From CAMPJM01 sp964440915 (GTDB lineage: Bacteria > Bacteroidota > Bacteroidia > Cytophagales > Cyclobacteriaceae): a stretch of 31,886 nucleotides of DNA. The stretch is from positions 1 through 31,886 of the forward strand of contig CAYTTV010000041.1 of the NCBI GenBank assembly GCA_964440915.1. Direction: 5' to 3'. The position numbers and the translations under genes are program-made. A model generated the notes under the pieces. The model did not search any database. It worked only from the letters and a program-made list of their open reading frames with translations, and was not told the DNA's origin. Positions 8,091 through 16,082 of the stretch are shown here, piece by piece. Within the stretch, counting starts at the first letter, position 1. Each line of letters starts with the position of its first letter.

Positions 8091-8132
8091 AAATGGAAGT
8101 TGTTGAGTGTAAGAATCCAATAACTTCCATTT
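8091..8132. terminator. long hairpin between symporter and acs
   Basis: AAATGGAAGTTGTT (8091-8104) pairs with AATAACTTCCATTT (8119-8132) around a 14-base loop, with one G-U wobble in RNA. It lies 19 bases after the symporter stop and just before the acs promoter. There is no strong U tract after it (CCTTCGTTTG), so it may be a weak terminator, an mRNA 3'-end stabiliser, or an operator. Confidence 0.5.
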
Positions 8133-8138
8133 CCTTCG

Positions 8139-8169
8139 TTTGCACTATCTATAAATCATGATATTTTTT
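8139..8169 (+). promoter_or_regulatory. Bacteroidota-type promoter for acs
   Basis: TTTG at 8139-8142, a 19-base spacer, and TATTTTTT at 8162-8169 match the -33/-7 consensus TTTG and TAnnTTTG with one mismatch. The start of acs lies about 100 bases downstream, so the leader is about 95 bases. This suggests acs can be expressed separately from the symporter genes. Confidence 0.6.
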
Positions 8170-8272
8170 AACTTTAGCAATTGCGTCAGGTTCTTTTGGT
8201 AATGCCAAAAGGAAATATTGGGACCTAATGCCATAACTTAAAAAACCATCACTAACTGAAAAACATAAAAAC

Positions 8273-10171
8273 ATGAGTGACAACAGAATTAGAACTCTGG
8301 AGGATTATCACGAAGCGTACAAGAAAAGTGTAGAAACTCCCGAGAAATTTTGGGACGAAGTAGCAGAAACCTTCGTCTGGAGAAAAAAATGGGACAAGAC
8401 TTTGGAGTGGAATTTTGAGGAGCCTAATATTCAATGGTTTATCAATGGGAAGCTCAATATTACAGAAAACTGCCTTGATAGGCATTTGAAGACCCGGGGG
8501 AATAAGCTGGCTTTGATATGGGAGCCCAATGATCCAAAGGAACGGTTTGTACGCTATACGTATAAAGAGCTGCATGAGAAAGTTTGTCAATTTGCCAATG
8601 TCCTTAAAAGCAATGGTGCAAAAAAAGGAGATCGTATATGCATATATATGCCTATGATCCCTGAGCTTACCATAGCATTGCTTGCTTGTGCACGGATAGG
8701 TGCTGTGCATTCGGTAGTCTTTGCTGGGTTTTCTGCCCGCGCCATTGCCGACCGAGTCAATGATGCAGCCTGTTCTTTTGTGATTACCTCCGATGGGCTT
8801 AACCGTGGAGCCAAGCAGATTCCTGTAAAGCGTGTCGTGGATGAGGCATTAGAAAGTTGTACTACGGTAAAGAAGGTAATTGTGGTAGAACGACTTCAAT
8901 GGGCGGTCAACATGAAGGAAGGTAGAGATGTATGGTACCATGATGAAGTCCAAAAAGTAGAGAAGACCTGTGAGCCCGAGGTGATGGATGCCGAAGACAT
9001 GCTCTTCATTTTGTACACATCAGGTTCTACCGGAAAGCCTAAAGGCGTTGTGCATACATGTGGCGGCTATATGGTTTACACCGATTATACTTTTAGGAAT
9101 GTGTTTCAGTATGAAGAAAGTGATGTGTTCTGGTGTACAGCCGATATAGGATGGATAACAGGTCACTCCTATATCGTGTATGGCCCACTACTAGCGGGAG
9201 CCACTACTTTGATGTTCGAAGGTGTGCCCAGCTATCCCGACAATGGCCGCTTCTGGCAGGTGGTGGACAAGCACAGTGTCAATATTTTCTATACTGCCCC
9301 AACGGCAATTAGGGCCCTAATGGCGGGAAATATAGATGATGTATTGTCCTATAGCCTCGACTCTTTAAAAACCCTTGGATCGGTAGGAGAGCCTATCAAC
9401 GAAGAGGCATGGCAATGGTACCACTTGCACGTAGGCAAGGGAAAATGCCCCATCGTGGATACTTGGTGGCAGACCGAAAATGGCGGCATATTGATATCGC
9501 CTCTAGCAAACATAACCGCTACTAAACCTAGCTATGCTACTTTCCCACTCCCAGGCGTACAACCTGTTTTGGTGGATAATGACGGGAATGAAGTGACAGA
9601 GGATGGTGTAGAAGGTCTTTTATGTATGAAATTTCCATGGCCCGGTATGCTCAGGACTACCTATGGTGACCATGAGCGTTGCCGGACGACGTACTTTGCC
9701 AACTTCAAAAATTTGTACTTCTCTGGAGATGGTGCAAAAAAGGACAAGAATGGCTACCGCATTATCGGAAGGGTCGACGATGTAATCAACGTATCAGGAC
9801 ATAGGTTTGGGACAGCCGAGATAGAAAATGCCATTAATGAGCATCCTAATGTGACCGAATCTGCTGTAGTAGGTTATCCGCACGATATAAAGGGACAGGG
9901 CATATATGCCTATGTAATATGCAAAGAAGAAGTAACAAACGAGCAGTTACAAAGAGAAGAAATCATAGAGAAAGTAGTGGAGGAAATCGGGAAAATCGCC
10001 AAGCCTGAAAAGATTCAATTTGTTCCAGGGCTTCCTAAAACCCGCTCGGGAAAGATAATGCGCCGAATACTCAGGAAAATAGCGGAGGGTGAACTAAAAA
10101 ATCTGGGCGATACTACTACCCTTTTGGACCCTGATGTGGTTGATGATATCATAAATGGCAGGATTGTTTAA
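8273..10171 (+). CDS. acs: acetyl-CoA synthetase (AMP-forming)
   Basis: This 632-residue enzyme activates acetate to acetyl-CoA with ATP, via acetyl-AMP, in the cytoplasm. The N-terminal ACAS_N region is followed by the adenylate P-loop TSGSTGKPKG (249-258) and the acetate-pocket region DVFWCTADIGWITGHSYIVYG. The motif DTWWQTENGG is also present, as is the hinge/A8 segment GRVDDVINVSGHR. The catalytic lysine is K594 in PKTRSGKIMRR, the lysine that is reversibly acetylated in characterised Acs proteins. All catalytic features are intact and length is typical. With the DUF4212/symporter pair upstream it forms an acetate assimilation cluster. Confidence 0.97.
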   Translation: MSDNRIRTLEDYHEAYKKSVETPEKFWDEVAETFVWRKKWDKTLEWNFEEPNIQWFINGKLNITENCLDRHLKTRGNKLALIWEPNDPKERFVRYTYKELHEKVCQFANVLKSNGAKKGDRICIYMPMIPELTIALLACARIGAVHSVVFAGFSARAIADRVNDAACSFVITSDGLNRGAKQIPVKRVVDEALESCTTVKKVIVVERLQWAVNMKEGRDVWYHDEVQKVEKTCEPEVMDAEDMLFILYTSGSTGKPKGVVHTCGGYMVYTDYTFRNVFQYEESDVFWCTADIGWITGHSYIVYGPLLAGATTLMFEGVPSYPDNGRFWQVVDKHSVNIFYTAPTAIRALMAGNIDDVLSYSLDSLKTLGSVGEPINEEAWQWYHLHVGKGKCPIVDTWWQTENGGILISPLANITATKPSYATFPLPGVQPVLVDNDGNEVTEDGVEGLLCMKFPWPGMLRTTYGDHERCRTTYFANFKNLYFSGDGAKKDKNGYRIIGRVDDVINVSGHRFGTAEIENAINEHPNVTESAVVGYPHDIKGQGIYAYVICKEEVTNEQLQREEIIEKVVEEIGKIAKPEKIQFVPGLPKTRSGKIMRRILRKIAEGELKNLGDTTTLLDPDVVDDIINGRIV

Positions 10172-10180
10172 TGGAGGTTC

Positions 10181-10198
10181 TTGTTAAATATTTAACAA
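10181..10198. promoter_or_regulatory. 18-base perfect palindrome after acs
   Basis: TTGTTAAATATTTAACAA reads the same on both strands. It lies 9 bases after the acs stop and between convergent genes (acs on +, flavoprotein on -). It has no U tract and no G+C, so a classical terminator is unlikely. It may be a protein-binding site or a weak bidirectional 3'-end structure. The rest of 10199-10337 shows nothing recognisable. Confidence 0.35.
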
Positions 10199-10337
10199 AC
10201 AGTCAGCATCGTGCACAAGCCTGCGGTAGCCAATTGGAAGAAAGCTATCGTAATGCCATTGATCGCAAACCTTCGCCTTTTCTACTACTTGGAGCGTGCA
10301 ATATCATTTTCTATCAAGTTTGAGATAATGATAATGA

Positions 10338-11474
10338 TCATGAAAGTATATTTGACGGGGCGATGGGCAAGCCGTGGGTTTGTTGTATGATTAAATTGGC
10401 TATAGTTTTGGATCTTTTGGCCAGGGCAACTGTAAATGCTGAGGCTGCAGCATGTCCAAAAAATCGTTGCACACTTCTTCCCACCCACAGCCTCCTCTTG
10501 AAAGCAAGGTTCCAAGATTCTGTATAGTCTTCTTCAAGTGCGGCCCTTTCGAAAACGGGGCGGTTTTTATGTTCAACAATAAGTTCTGACAAAATTTTTG
10601 CGCTATGGATTGCCATGGCCATGCCGTTCCCGCACAATGGGGTAATCATCCCGGCTGTATCGCCCGACATGAGGATGTGTCCTTCAACTGCTTTTTTAGG
10701 AGCAAATGAGACTTCGTTAATGGCAATAGGCTTGGACGTAACAAAATCAGATCTTTCATATATGGCTTTTAAAAGTGGGTTTTCGCATAGAACATGTTTT
10801 TCCATGGCCTTAATACTGCCATGTTTTTTAAGATGTTTCCTATGGCTCAAGTAACATAAATTGTAGCGTTCATCCTCAATAGCACATACACCGCAGTACC
10901 CATTTCTGAAATTGTAAAGACCGATGGTTTCCTTTGGAAATTCAGTTCTGATATGGTGTTTTATGCCGATATATGGAGATTTCTTTTGAATGAAATCCCT
11001 GTCAAGGGCTTTGTCTAAGCGAGAGCGTTTTCCATAAGCGCCTATCACCAATGAAGAAGCTAACTCCTGTCCATTGGCCAAGTTAAGGACGAAATAATTG
11101 CTTTTGAAAACCACTTCATTTACCATAGAGCCTAGGTAGCCCGTTGTTCCACAAGCAATGGCTTTTTTATAAAGGAAGTGATCAAATTGATACCTACTCA
11201 TGGCAAACCCTCCCAAAGGCAGCGGCATTGCTGCACTATTGCCCTTGGTGTCGCTCAGAATCAGCCGGCGGATTTGTGGGATGTTCTCAAAGCTAGGGCA
11301 GGCATCAATAGAGCGTAAAAAAGGAACCACTTCATTAGATACATATTCACCGCACACTTTGTGAAAGGGATAGTGGTTTTTTTCTATCAGGCATACAGAA
11401 AGGCCTGCACGCGACAGTTGAATGGCGTTTACTAGACCTGCGAGACCACCACCAATTATGGCCACATCATACAT
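10338..11474 (-). CDS. FAD-dependent oxidoreductase, geranylgeranyl-reductase-like
   Basis: A 378-residue flavoprotein of the FixC/geranylgeranyl reductase group. It opens with MYDVAIIGGGLAGLVNAIQL, the Rossmann GxGxxG for the FAD ADP moiety. Next comes YPFHKVCGEYVSN, typical of this group and of flavin-dependent monooxygenases, and the second FAD motif is SGDTAGMITPLCGNGMAMAI. An upstream in-frame TTG at 11492 lengthens the frame by six codons, but it overlaps a promoter-like -7 element, so the ATG at 11474 is preferred. Such genes often reduce isoprenoid chains or modify polyketide or aryl-polyene products; no such neighbours are present here. The substrate is not known. Confidence 0.85.
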   Translation of the reverse strand: MYDVAIIGGGLAGLVNAIQLSRAGLSVCLIEKNHYPFHKVCGEYVSNEVVPFLRSIDACPSFENIPQIRRLILSDTKGNSAAMPLPLGGFAMSRYQFDHFLYKKAIACGTTGYLGSMVNEVVFKSNYFVLNLANGQELASSLVIGAYGKRSRLDKALDRDFIQKKSPYIGIKHHIRTEFPKETIGLYNFRNGYCGVCAIEDERYNLCYLSHRKHLKKHGSIKAMEKHVLCENPLLKAIYERSDFVTSKPIAINEVSFAPKKAVEGHILMSGDTAGMITPLCGNGMAMAIHSAKILSELIVEHKNRPVFERAALEEDYTESWNLAFKRRLWVGRSVQRFFGHAAASAFTVALAKRSKTIANLIIQQTHGLPIAPSNILS

Positions 11475-11489
11475 TGAAGAATGCTTATC

Positions 11490-11520
11490 CAAATTAATAC
11501 GATTTAGGAGCTTATTGAAA
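11490..11520 (-). promoter_or_regulatory. probable promoter of the flavoprotein gene
   Basis: On the minus strand TTTC (11517-11520), 19 bases, then TTAATTTG (11490-11497) differs from TTTG/TAnnTTTG at one base in each box. Transcription would begin a few bases before the ATG at 11474, giving a very short leader. Confidence 0.4.
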
Positions 11521-11592
11521 CCTGTTCTTAGGGTAATACGTAAAACTTAACCCTGGCAATATTTTATTGTACAATTTTTTAATCTTTCTCCT

Positions 11593-12135
11593 ATGAAGAC
11601 TTCCGTACACCCACTTTGTGATCCTCTAAAGAATGTGAAAAGCTCATTTAAAACAAAATCTATTAGCGTGTTAATGGTAGGTAACAATCCGCTAGAACTA
11701 GGGCAATACTGTCGAAGTTTGGTCAATTTCAGGGACGCTAAGTTCACAATAGAAACAGCTTTTAACAGTGAAGAGTGCTTTAAAAGTATTGTAAAGTTCA
11801 AACCTGCCATAGTAGTATTGGACGACAGCGTTGGGTTTATGAGCATGATGGAAATTACGGAGAAGATGCATTCCGATGTGCGTTTTGCCCATATTCCTGT
11901 GATCGTGATCAAAAACTCCAGTTATCATCACGCTACGCTTAAAAAGGCCGTAGATGCATTTATGATGTTGGACCGGGTTCTTGAAGGGGAACTGCCCTAC
12001 CTGATCCTGGATACGGTTCAATATCGAAAAGAAAAAAGAAAGAAGGAAAGCGAGGCCCGTGTTGCAGTGGGTTTTGATAAAAAGTTCAGCAAGCTCTTGA
12101 TGTCTTTCTTTTCTTCTAATAAAGCCTCAACATAA
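11593..12135 (+). CDS. degenerate receiver-domain protein
   Basis: A 180-residue protein with a response-regulator-like fold at about 23-145. SVLMVGNNPLE begins where the receiver acidic pair should be, but has GNN instead of DD. IVVLDDS follows, with D77 or D78 at the phospho-acceptor position. IPVIVIKNSS stands where the Thr/Ser strand is expected, and no clear conserved Lys-Pro follows. The C-terminus (146-180) is basic and has no recognised output domain. Phosphorylation is therefore doubtful, and it may act as a pseudo-receiver protein partner. It lies alone between two minus-strand genes, divergent from the flavoprotein and convergent with the protease gene. Confidence 0.72.
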   Translation: MKTSVHPLCDPLKNVKSSFKTKSISVLMVGNNPLELGQYCRSLVNFRDAKFTIETAFNSEECFKSIVKFKPAIVVLDDSVGFMSMMEITEKMHSDVRFAHIPVIVIKNSSYHHATLKKAVDAFMMLDRVLEGELPYLILDTVQYRKEKRKKESEARVAVGFDKKFSKLLMSFFSSNKAST

Positions 12136-12147
12136 ATCGCATCATAC

Positions 12148-13371
12148 CTAAAATAACCTTTTCAATCGGAAAACACTTTTCAATACTTCTCCATTTCTTT
12201 CTGCTTTTAGGCGGATTTTTCTACCATCTTTTGATCTGAATAGGATGTTTATTCTGGAGAGGTCAAGATTTTGGGTGCTTACACCATTGACTTTCTTGAG
12301 TATGTCACCACTTTCAATGCCAGCATTGTCTGCAGGAGAATTGTCTCTCACATTTTGAACAACAAAAGTTCGGAGGTCCCTGCCAGTGGCGAGCAGTTCT
12401 ATCCCACTCATATTGTATTCGAAATCTTGTTTATACTGACTGTTCTTTCTAAGATAGAGTTTACTGTTATAGTAATCTACTATGACAATAAACCGTCTCA
12501 AAATTCCTGCGCCAAGCGTTCCCTGTCGGCCAGTTTCTTTAAAAACTTCCCCAAGCCGTGTAGTGTCGGGGAAAGAACTGATAACGCTATTAAAGCTAAA
12601 TTTCCCGAAAGAAATGCCGTTTATTCTGCCGATATATCCATTAATGTCGCCACCAATCCCTCTGCCAAGCGTAACATTTATGCGCTTTTCAGGCAGTTGA
12701 ATGACTTCGTGAGAGGAAGCGTCCAGCAGCAGGGAGTGGCTCGCACCGGTGTCTATCATAAGCTTGGCCAGAATGGTAGTGTCCCCAGTGTGAAGATTGG
12801 CCTGAAGGTAAGGTTTTGTGTTTTCGACGACTATGGGAATCGCCGTGAATCGTTTTTTGGGTTTGTAACTTGCCGGCTCATGCAGCGTGATTGTACGAGC
12901 ATCATAGTTGATTTCCACAATGAACCTCCTAAATATCTCATAACCCAATATCCCATGAACCTCCTCTCCTAGATAATTCTTTAGCTGTAAGTAGTCCTCC
13001 TCAAGAACCAACATTACCTGTCCCTCTCCTTGGGTTCCGGGCAAATCGAGCGAGACATTTCCAGCGATATAAGCATCCACCCCTTTGTCTCCATCGGCGC
13101 CCAAAAGTGTGAGCTTGCGGTTATATTGAATGTCCAGGATATCGCTAAAAGTACGGTCTGTGAGAATAGTGGTTTGTACACCTGTATCCAATATAAACCT
13201 CAAGGGCAAAGCCTTGTTGAGAATTACCGGAACGATGATCAGATTATTGTAGCTTTCAAAAGGGATAATCACTTTTTTAGCGTTGTCCTTAAGGGAAAAA
13301 CCGATTGTTTGGGCATAAAGATTTGCAGGAAGAAAAATCCAAAGAAAAAGCAGCATCAAACCCTTTGCCAT
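12148..13371 (-). CDS. retropepsin-like aspartyl protease with PDZ domain
   Basis: A 407-residue exported protein. The signal peptide (1-20) ends in LYA before QTIG. Two retropepsin-like half-domains follow. The first has FILDTGVQTTIL (D62) and the second LMIDTGASHSLL (D207). Each is followed by the later family motif, GILGYEIFRRF at 140-150 and GTLGAGILRRF near 285. A PDZ domain (about 320-405) shows the peptide-binding region SPADNAGIESGDIL. Two DTG lobes in one chain could form a single active site, as in pepsin, although each lobe resembles retroviral-type monomers. It should act in the periplasm or at the outer surface. It ends 12 bases from the convergent receiver gene. Confidence 0.88.
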   Translation of the reverse strand: MAKGLMLLFLWIFLPANLYAQTIGFSLKDNAKKVIIPFESYNNLIIVPVILNKALPLRFILDTGVQTTILTDRTFSDILDIQYNRKLTLLGADGDKGVDAYIAGNVSLDLPGTQGEGQVMLVLEEDYLQLKNYLGEEVHGILGYEIFRRFIVEINYDARTITLHEPASYKPKKRFTAIPIVVENTKPYLQANLHTGDTTILAKLMIDTGASHSLLLDASSHEVIQLPEKRINVTLGRGIGGDINGYIGRINGISFGKFSFNSVISSFPDTTRLGEVFKETGRQGTLGAGILRRFIVIVDYYNSKLYLRKNSQYKQDFEYNMSGIELLATGRDLRTFVVQNVRDNSPADNAGIESGDILKKVNGVSTQNLDLSRINILFRSKDGRKIRLKAERNGEVLKSVFRLKRLF

Positions 13372-13571
13372 CGTCTGCGGGAGATTGGTGTACTGTAAGT
13401 TACGTGATTTTTTTAATTCTTAAAATGCGAATATTGGATTAGGCTCGAAGTAGTTCCTTTTTTGGATGGAAGGATGTAAAGTCATGCTAACATGCTGGAA
13501 TTTAGCAACGTGTAGCGTAGATTATTTCAAGAAAGAAAAAAAGAATTTTGGTTTATAACAGGCTGTAAATC

Positions 13572-13615
13572 AAAAACCGAACCGACGGTTAGCCTTGTGC
13601 CCGTCAGCTCGGTTT
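13572..13615 (-). terminator. terminator of the usp-pheA operon
   Basis: On the minus strand AAACCGAGCTGACGG pairs with the segment at 13574-13588 with two mismatches around a 12-base loop, followed by a T-run (GGTTTTTGATTT). It begins about 33 bases after the pheA stop, as expected for an intrinsic terminator. Confidence 0.7.
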
Positions 13616-13647
13616 GGTTAAATTGTAGCAGATCTATCAAAAGAACA

Positions 13648-14748
13648 CTAGCAAAGTTTTGGATAACTCCCAAGCAGCTTAATGTTATCGCTATATTTTT
13701 CTAAAATACGGCTTACCGCTTCGTCTTGATAATGTCCTTCGAAATCTATCAGGAACCAATATTTAAAAGACTTGCGCTTCTTGGCTGGCCTGCTCTCAAT
13801 TTTTGTGAGGTTGATATTGGCTTCGTGGAATTCTTGCAGGAAATTAACTAGAGCGCCTGGCTGATGGCTTAGCTTGGCCAAAATCGTAGTCTTATCATCG
13901 ACCCCTTTTTGGTTCATGGCATCCCGTGCAATGAGAATAAACCGGGTTTGGTTGTCCTCTGAATCCTCAATGTTTTCGAATAAGATTGGAACATGATAAG
14001 ATTGGGCGGCAATATGCGAACAAATTGCGGCTGTGCCTTCTTCGGTGGCGGCGAGCTTCGCAGCTTTGGAAGTGGATTCTACCGCCACAAGGGTTATATC
14101 ATCCCCGAACATATCTTCAATAAAGGTCTTACACTGGCGAAAAGCAATGTCCTTAGAGTATATCTTCTTTACTTTCTTGATTTCTTCTGAATTGCTGGCA
14201 AAAGAGAAATGAATGGACATGGGCACTTCTGCTACTATCTTGAGGTCAAGCTTGTCGAGCAAGTCTAACGTTTCGCTTACGATGCCTTCCTGGTTGTTTT
14301 CAATTGGTACCACACCGAATCTCGTTTTTCCTGTGTCGACAGCCTGGAAAACTGACTTTATAGAACCGAAAGACAAATATTCGCTCATCGCACCAAACCG
14401 GCTTTCTGCCGCCTGATGGGTGAAGCTGCCTAACGGACCCAGATAAGCAATCCGTTCTGGCAATTCCAGATTTCTACTTACCGCAAAAATCTCCATAAAG
14501 ATCGCTTCTATGGATTTCTTGGTAAGAAGGCCTTCTTCTTTGTATAGACGTTCTAAGATGGCTTTTTCCCTTTCGGGTCGGTATATGATCTCGTTCTTTT
14601 CTTTTTTAAGTTCACCTATGCTTTTGACATAAGCCATTCTTTTGTTCAACAGGGCTATCAATTCATCATCGATGTCATCGATACCCTTCCTTAAGGTTTC
14701 TAAATCCACGTTTACTTTTAAATTATGATAATCTTGTTGCTTACTCAC
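13648..14748 (-). CDS. pheA: bifunctional chorismate mutase / prephenate dehydratase
   Basis: A 366-residue cytoplasmic enzyme for phenylalanine synthesis, converting chorismate to prephenate and then phenylpyruvate. The chorismate mutase domain (about 15-95) has the AroQ pattern LRKGIDDIDDELIALLNKR. The prephenate dehydratase domain (about 99-275) begins IAYLGPLGSFTHQAA and has the catalytic TRF motif at 268-270. The ACT domain (about 288-362) contains HQPGAL and ESRP (318-321), which bind phenylalanine for feedback inhibition. Order and length are those of standard P-proteins. Its ATG overlaps the end of the usp gene by 8 bases, so the two are translationally coupled. Confidence 0.96.
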   Translation of the reverse strand: MSKQQDYHNLKVNVDLETLRKGIDDIDDELIALLNKRMAYVKSIGELKKEKNEIIYRPEREKAILERLYKEEGLLTKKSIEAIFMEIFAVSRNLELPERIAYLGPLGSFTHQAAESRFGAMSEYLSFGSIKSVFQAVDTGKTRFGVVPIENNQEGIVSETLDLLDKLDLKIVAEVPMSIHFSFASNSEEIKKVKKIYSKDIAFRQCKTFIEDMFGDDITLVAVESTSKAAKLAATEEGTAAICSHIAAQSYHVPILFENIEDSEDNQTRFILIARDAMNQKGVDDKTTILAKLSHQPGALVNFLQEFHEANINLTKIESRPAKKRKSFKYWFLIDFEGHYQDEAVSRILEKYSDNIKLLGSYPKLC

Positions 14749-15592
14749 TGCTCATATGGGTGGTGAGTACGGGTATATTCGCTTCTTTTACCAGGCTCTC
14801 CGAAATACTGCCAAAAATCAAATTGGCCAATCCGGTACGGCCATGCGTGATGACAGCAATAAGGTCAGCTTCTTTTTCTTTGGCAAAAGCCAGGATACCC
14901 TCCCGCTCGTCGTCGGCATATACTGCATGAAGCGAGTAGTTGCTGAAATGATGCCTGTGGGCAAATGAATCTAGCTTACTGATTACTTCGGCCTCTGAAT
15001 CCTCTTGATCTATCATGACGTGCAGTACATTTACAAAAGGGCTAAAGTAGGAAGCAAATTTTTTGATATGTGTTACACCATCAAACGCCTCTGGGTTAAG
15101 GTCTGTAGCCAATACAATATTGTTGATTTCTAGGTCAGGACGAGATTCCTTCACTGCCAAAACGGGGCATTTGGATATCCTGATCACTTGTTCAGTATGG
15201 TTGCCTATGAAAAACTCCGTAAAAGTGCTCTCTCCACTTGTACCCATTACTACCAAATCAATATTGTGCTCATCTATAAAATCATGGATGGCCTCTTGCA
15301 TGTCTTTTACTTGTATCGAAGTGGTAATGTGTACGCCTTCTGTACTTTTTTCCTTTGCTATGTCAGCCAGTCGCACTTCATTCCTCTTGTGCAGTTCCAT
15401 TACATACCTTGTTTCCTCCGAAACGTTAGATGCAGTAGCTATGCCCATAGCGCTAAAATTGGAACCATAAATAGGGGTTATGGCATGGAGCAGAAAAACT
15501 TGTGCATCTATTTTTTTAGCAAGCCCTATAGCTGTGTCTATTCCAAAGTTGGCGATGTCTGACAAATCTGTTGGTACAAGTATTCGATTCAT
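14741..15592 (-). CDS. tandem universal stress protein
   Basis: A 283-residue cytoplasmic protein of two Usp domains (about 1-145 and 153-280). The first begins MNRILVPTDLSD and has the ATP-type signature VMGTSGESTFTEFFIGNHT. The second has VITHGRTGLANLIFGSIS, with the same G-2x-G-9x-G(S) pattern. Both domains therefore keep likely nucleotide-binding loops. Such tandem Usp proteins respond to energy and redox stress in many bacteria. The gene leads a minus-strand operon with pheA (8-base overlap), an odd functional pairing. No convincing promoter consensus was found in the 160 bases before it. Confidence 0.93.
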   Translation of the reverse strand: MNRILVPTDLSDIANFGIDTAIGLAKKIDAQVFLLHAITPIYGSNFSAMGIATASNVSEETRYVMELHKRNEVRLADIAKEKSTEGVHITTSIQVKDMQEAIHDFIDEHNIDLVVMGTSGESTFTEFFIGNHTEQVIRISKCPVLAVKESRPDLEINNIVLATDLNPEAFDGVTHIKKFASYFSPFVNVLHVMIDQEDSEAEVISKLDSFAHRHHFSNYSLHAVYADDEREGILAFAKEKEADLIAVITHGRTGLANLIFGSISESLVKEANIPVLTTHMSSE

Positions 15593-15755
15593 AGTATAAA
15601 GTGAGAAGTCCGTGTTATACGCTTAATATCCCTTTGCCTATCGTTATAAATCTCTAGGTGCCCAAAGAAAAGATAAATATAACGAGCAATTTCTAAAATC
15701 TATAGCCAAGCCTTAAAAACATGCATCGGTTACGCTATGGATAGGGCTTACTTAG

Positions 15756-15995
15756 AATATAGCTTGTTTTAATAAGACCAACATCGCTTTAATCTTTTTT
15801 GTTTCTCATAGGGGTTTCATTGAGAGCAAAGAAAATGCGGCCAATATAAAGGGAAATAGCTACTTCTCTGTAGATTTACACACAAGACCAGAGCACGAGC
15901 ATGTAGTCGTTGAAGTGAGACATCCTAAATCCTTGCCCTTTCTTCTTTTGAATGCAAATGTTAAGGTGCTTTATAACCACCAGAAATATAAGTAA
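15756..15995 (+). pseudogene. start-less coding fragment (gene remnant)
   Basis: A stop-free frame of 79 codons plus a stop, bounded upstream by an in-frame TAG at 15753-15755. It contains no ATG, GTG or TTG before its last third. From about 15816 the translation looks like real protein, including GNSYFSVDLHTRPEHEH, VVVEVRHP and LLLNANVKVLYNHQ. It reads like the C-terminal end of a beta-rich protein whose 5' part is lost. It does not match another protein in the window. It could instead be a gene with an unusual ATT start. It occupies the 490-base gap before glyA; the rest of the gap (15593-15752) shows nothing recognisable. Confidence 0.35.
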
Positions 15996-16025
15996 AGAAT
16001 TCATGGTAGCTTAGCTTCACATTAA

Positions 16026-16057
16026 TTTGTTATATCTTTTTACAAACCTTAATTTTG
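16026..16057 (+). promoter_or_regulatory. Bacteroidota-type promoter for glyA-tatC-rpiB
   Basis: TTTG at 16026-16029, a 20-base spacer, and TAATTTTG at 16050-16057 match both boxes of the consensus TTTG/TAnnTTTG perfectly. The glyA ATG is at 16083, giving a leader of about 20 bases. It is the clearest promoter in the window. Confidence 0.75.
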
Positions 16058-16082
16058 GCTTCTAATTTTTACAAGCAACACT

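Noticed and set aside
12271..12972. A 233-codon open frame on the + strand, antisense to the protease gene
   Set aside because: It lies wholly inside a well-supported minus-strand gene, shows no domain or signal peptide, and has the irregular composition of a shadow frame.
15593..16082. tRNA or regulatory RNA in the gap before glyA
   Set aside because: No cloverleaf, T-loop string or known riboswitch core could be found.
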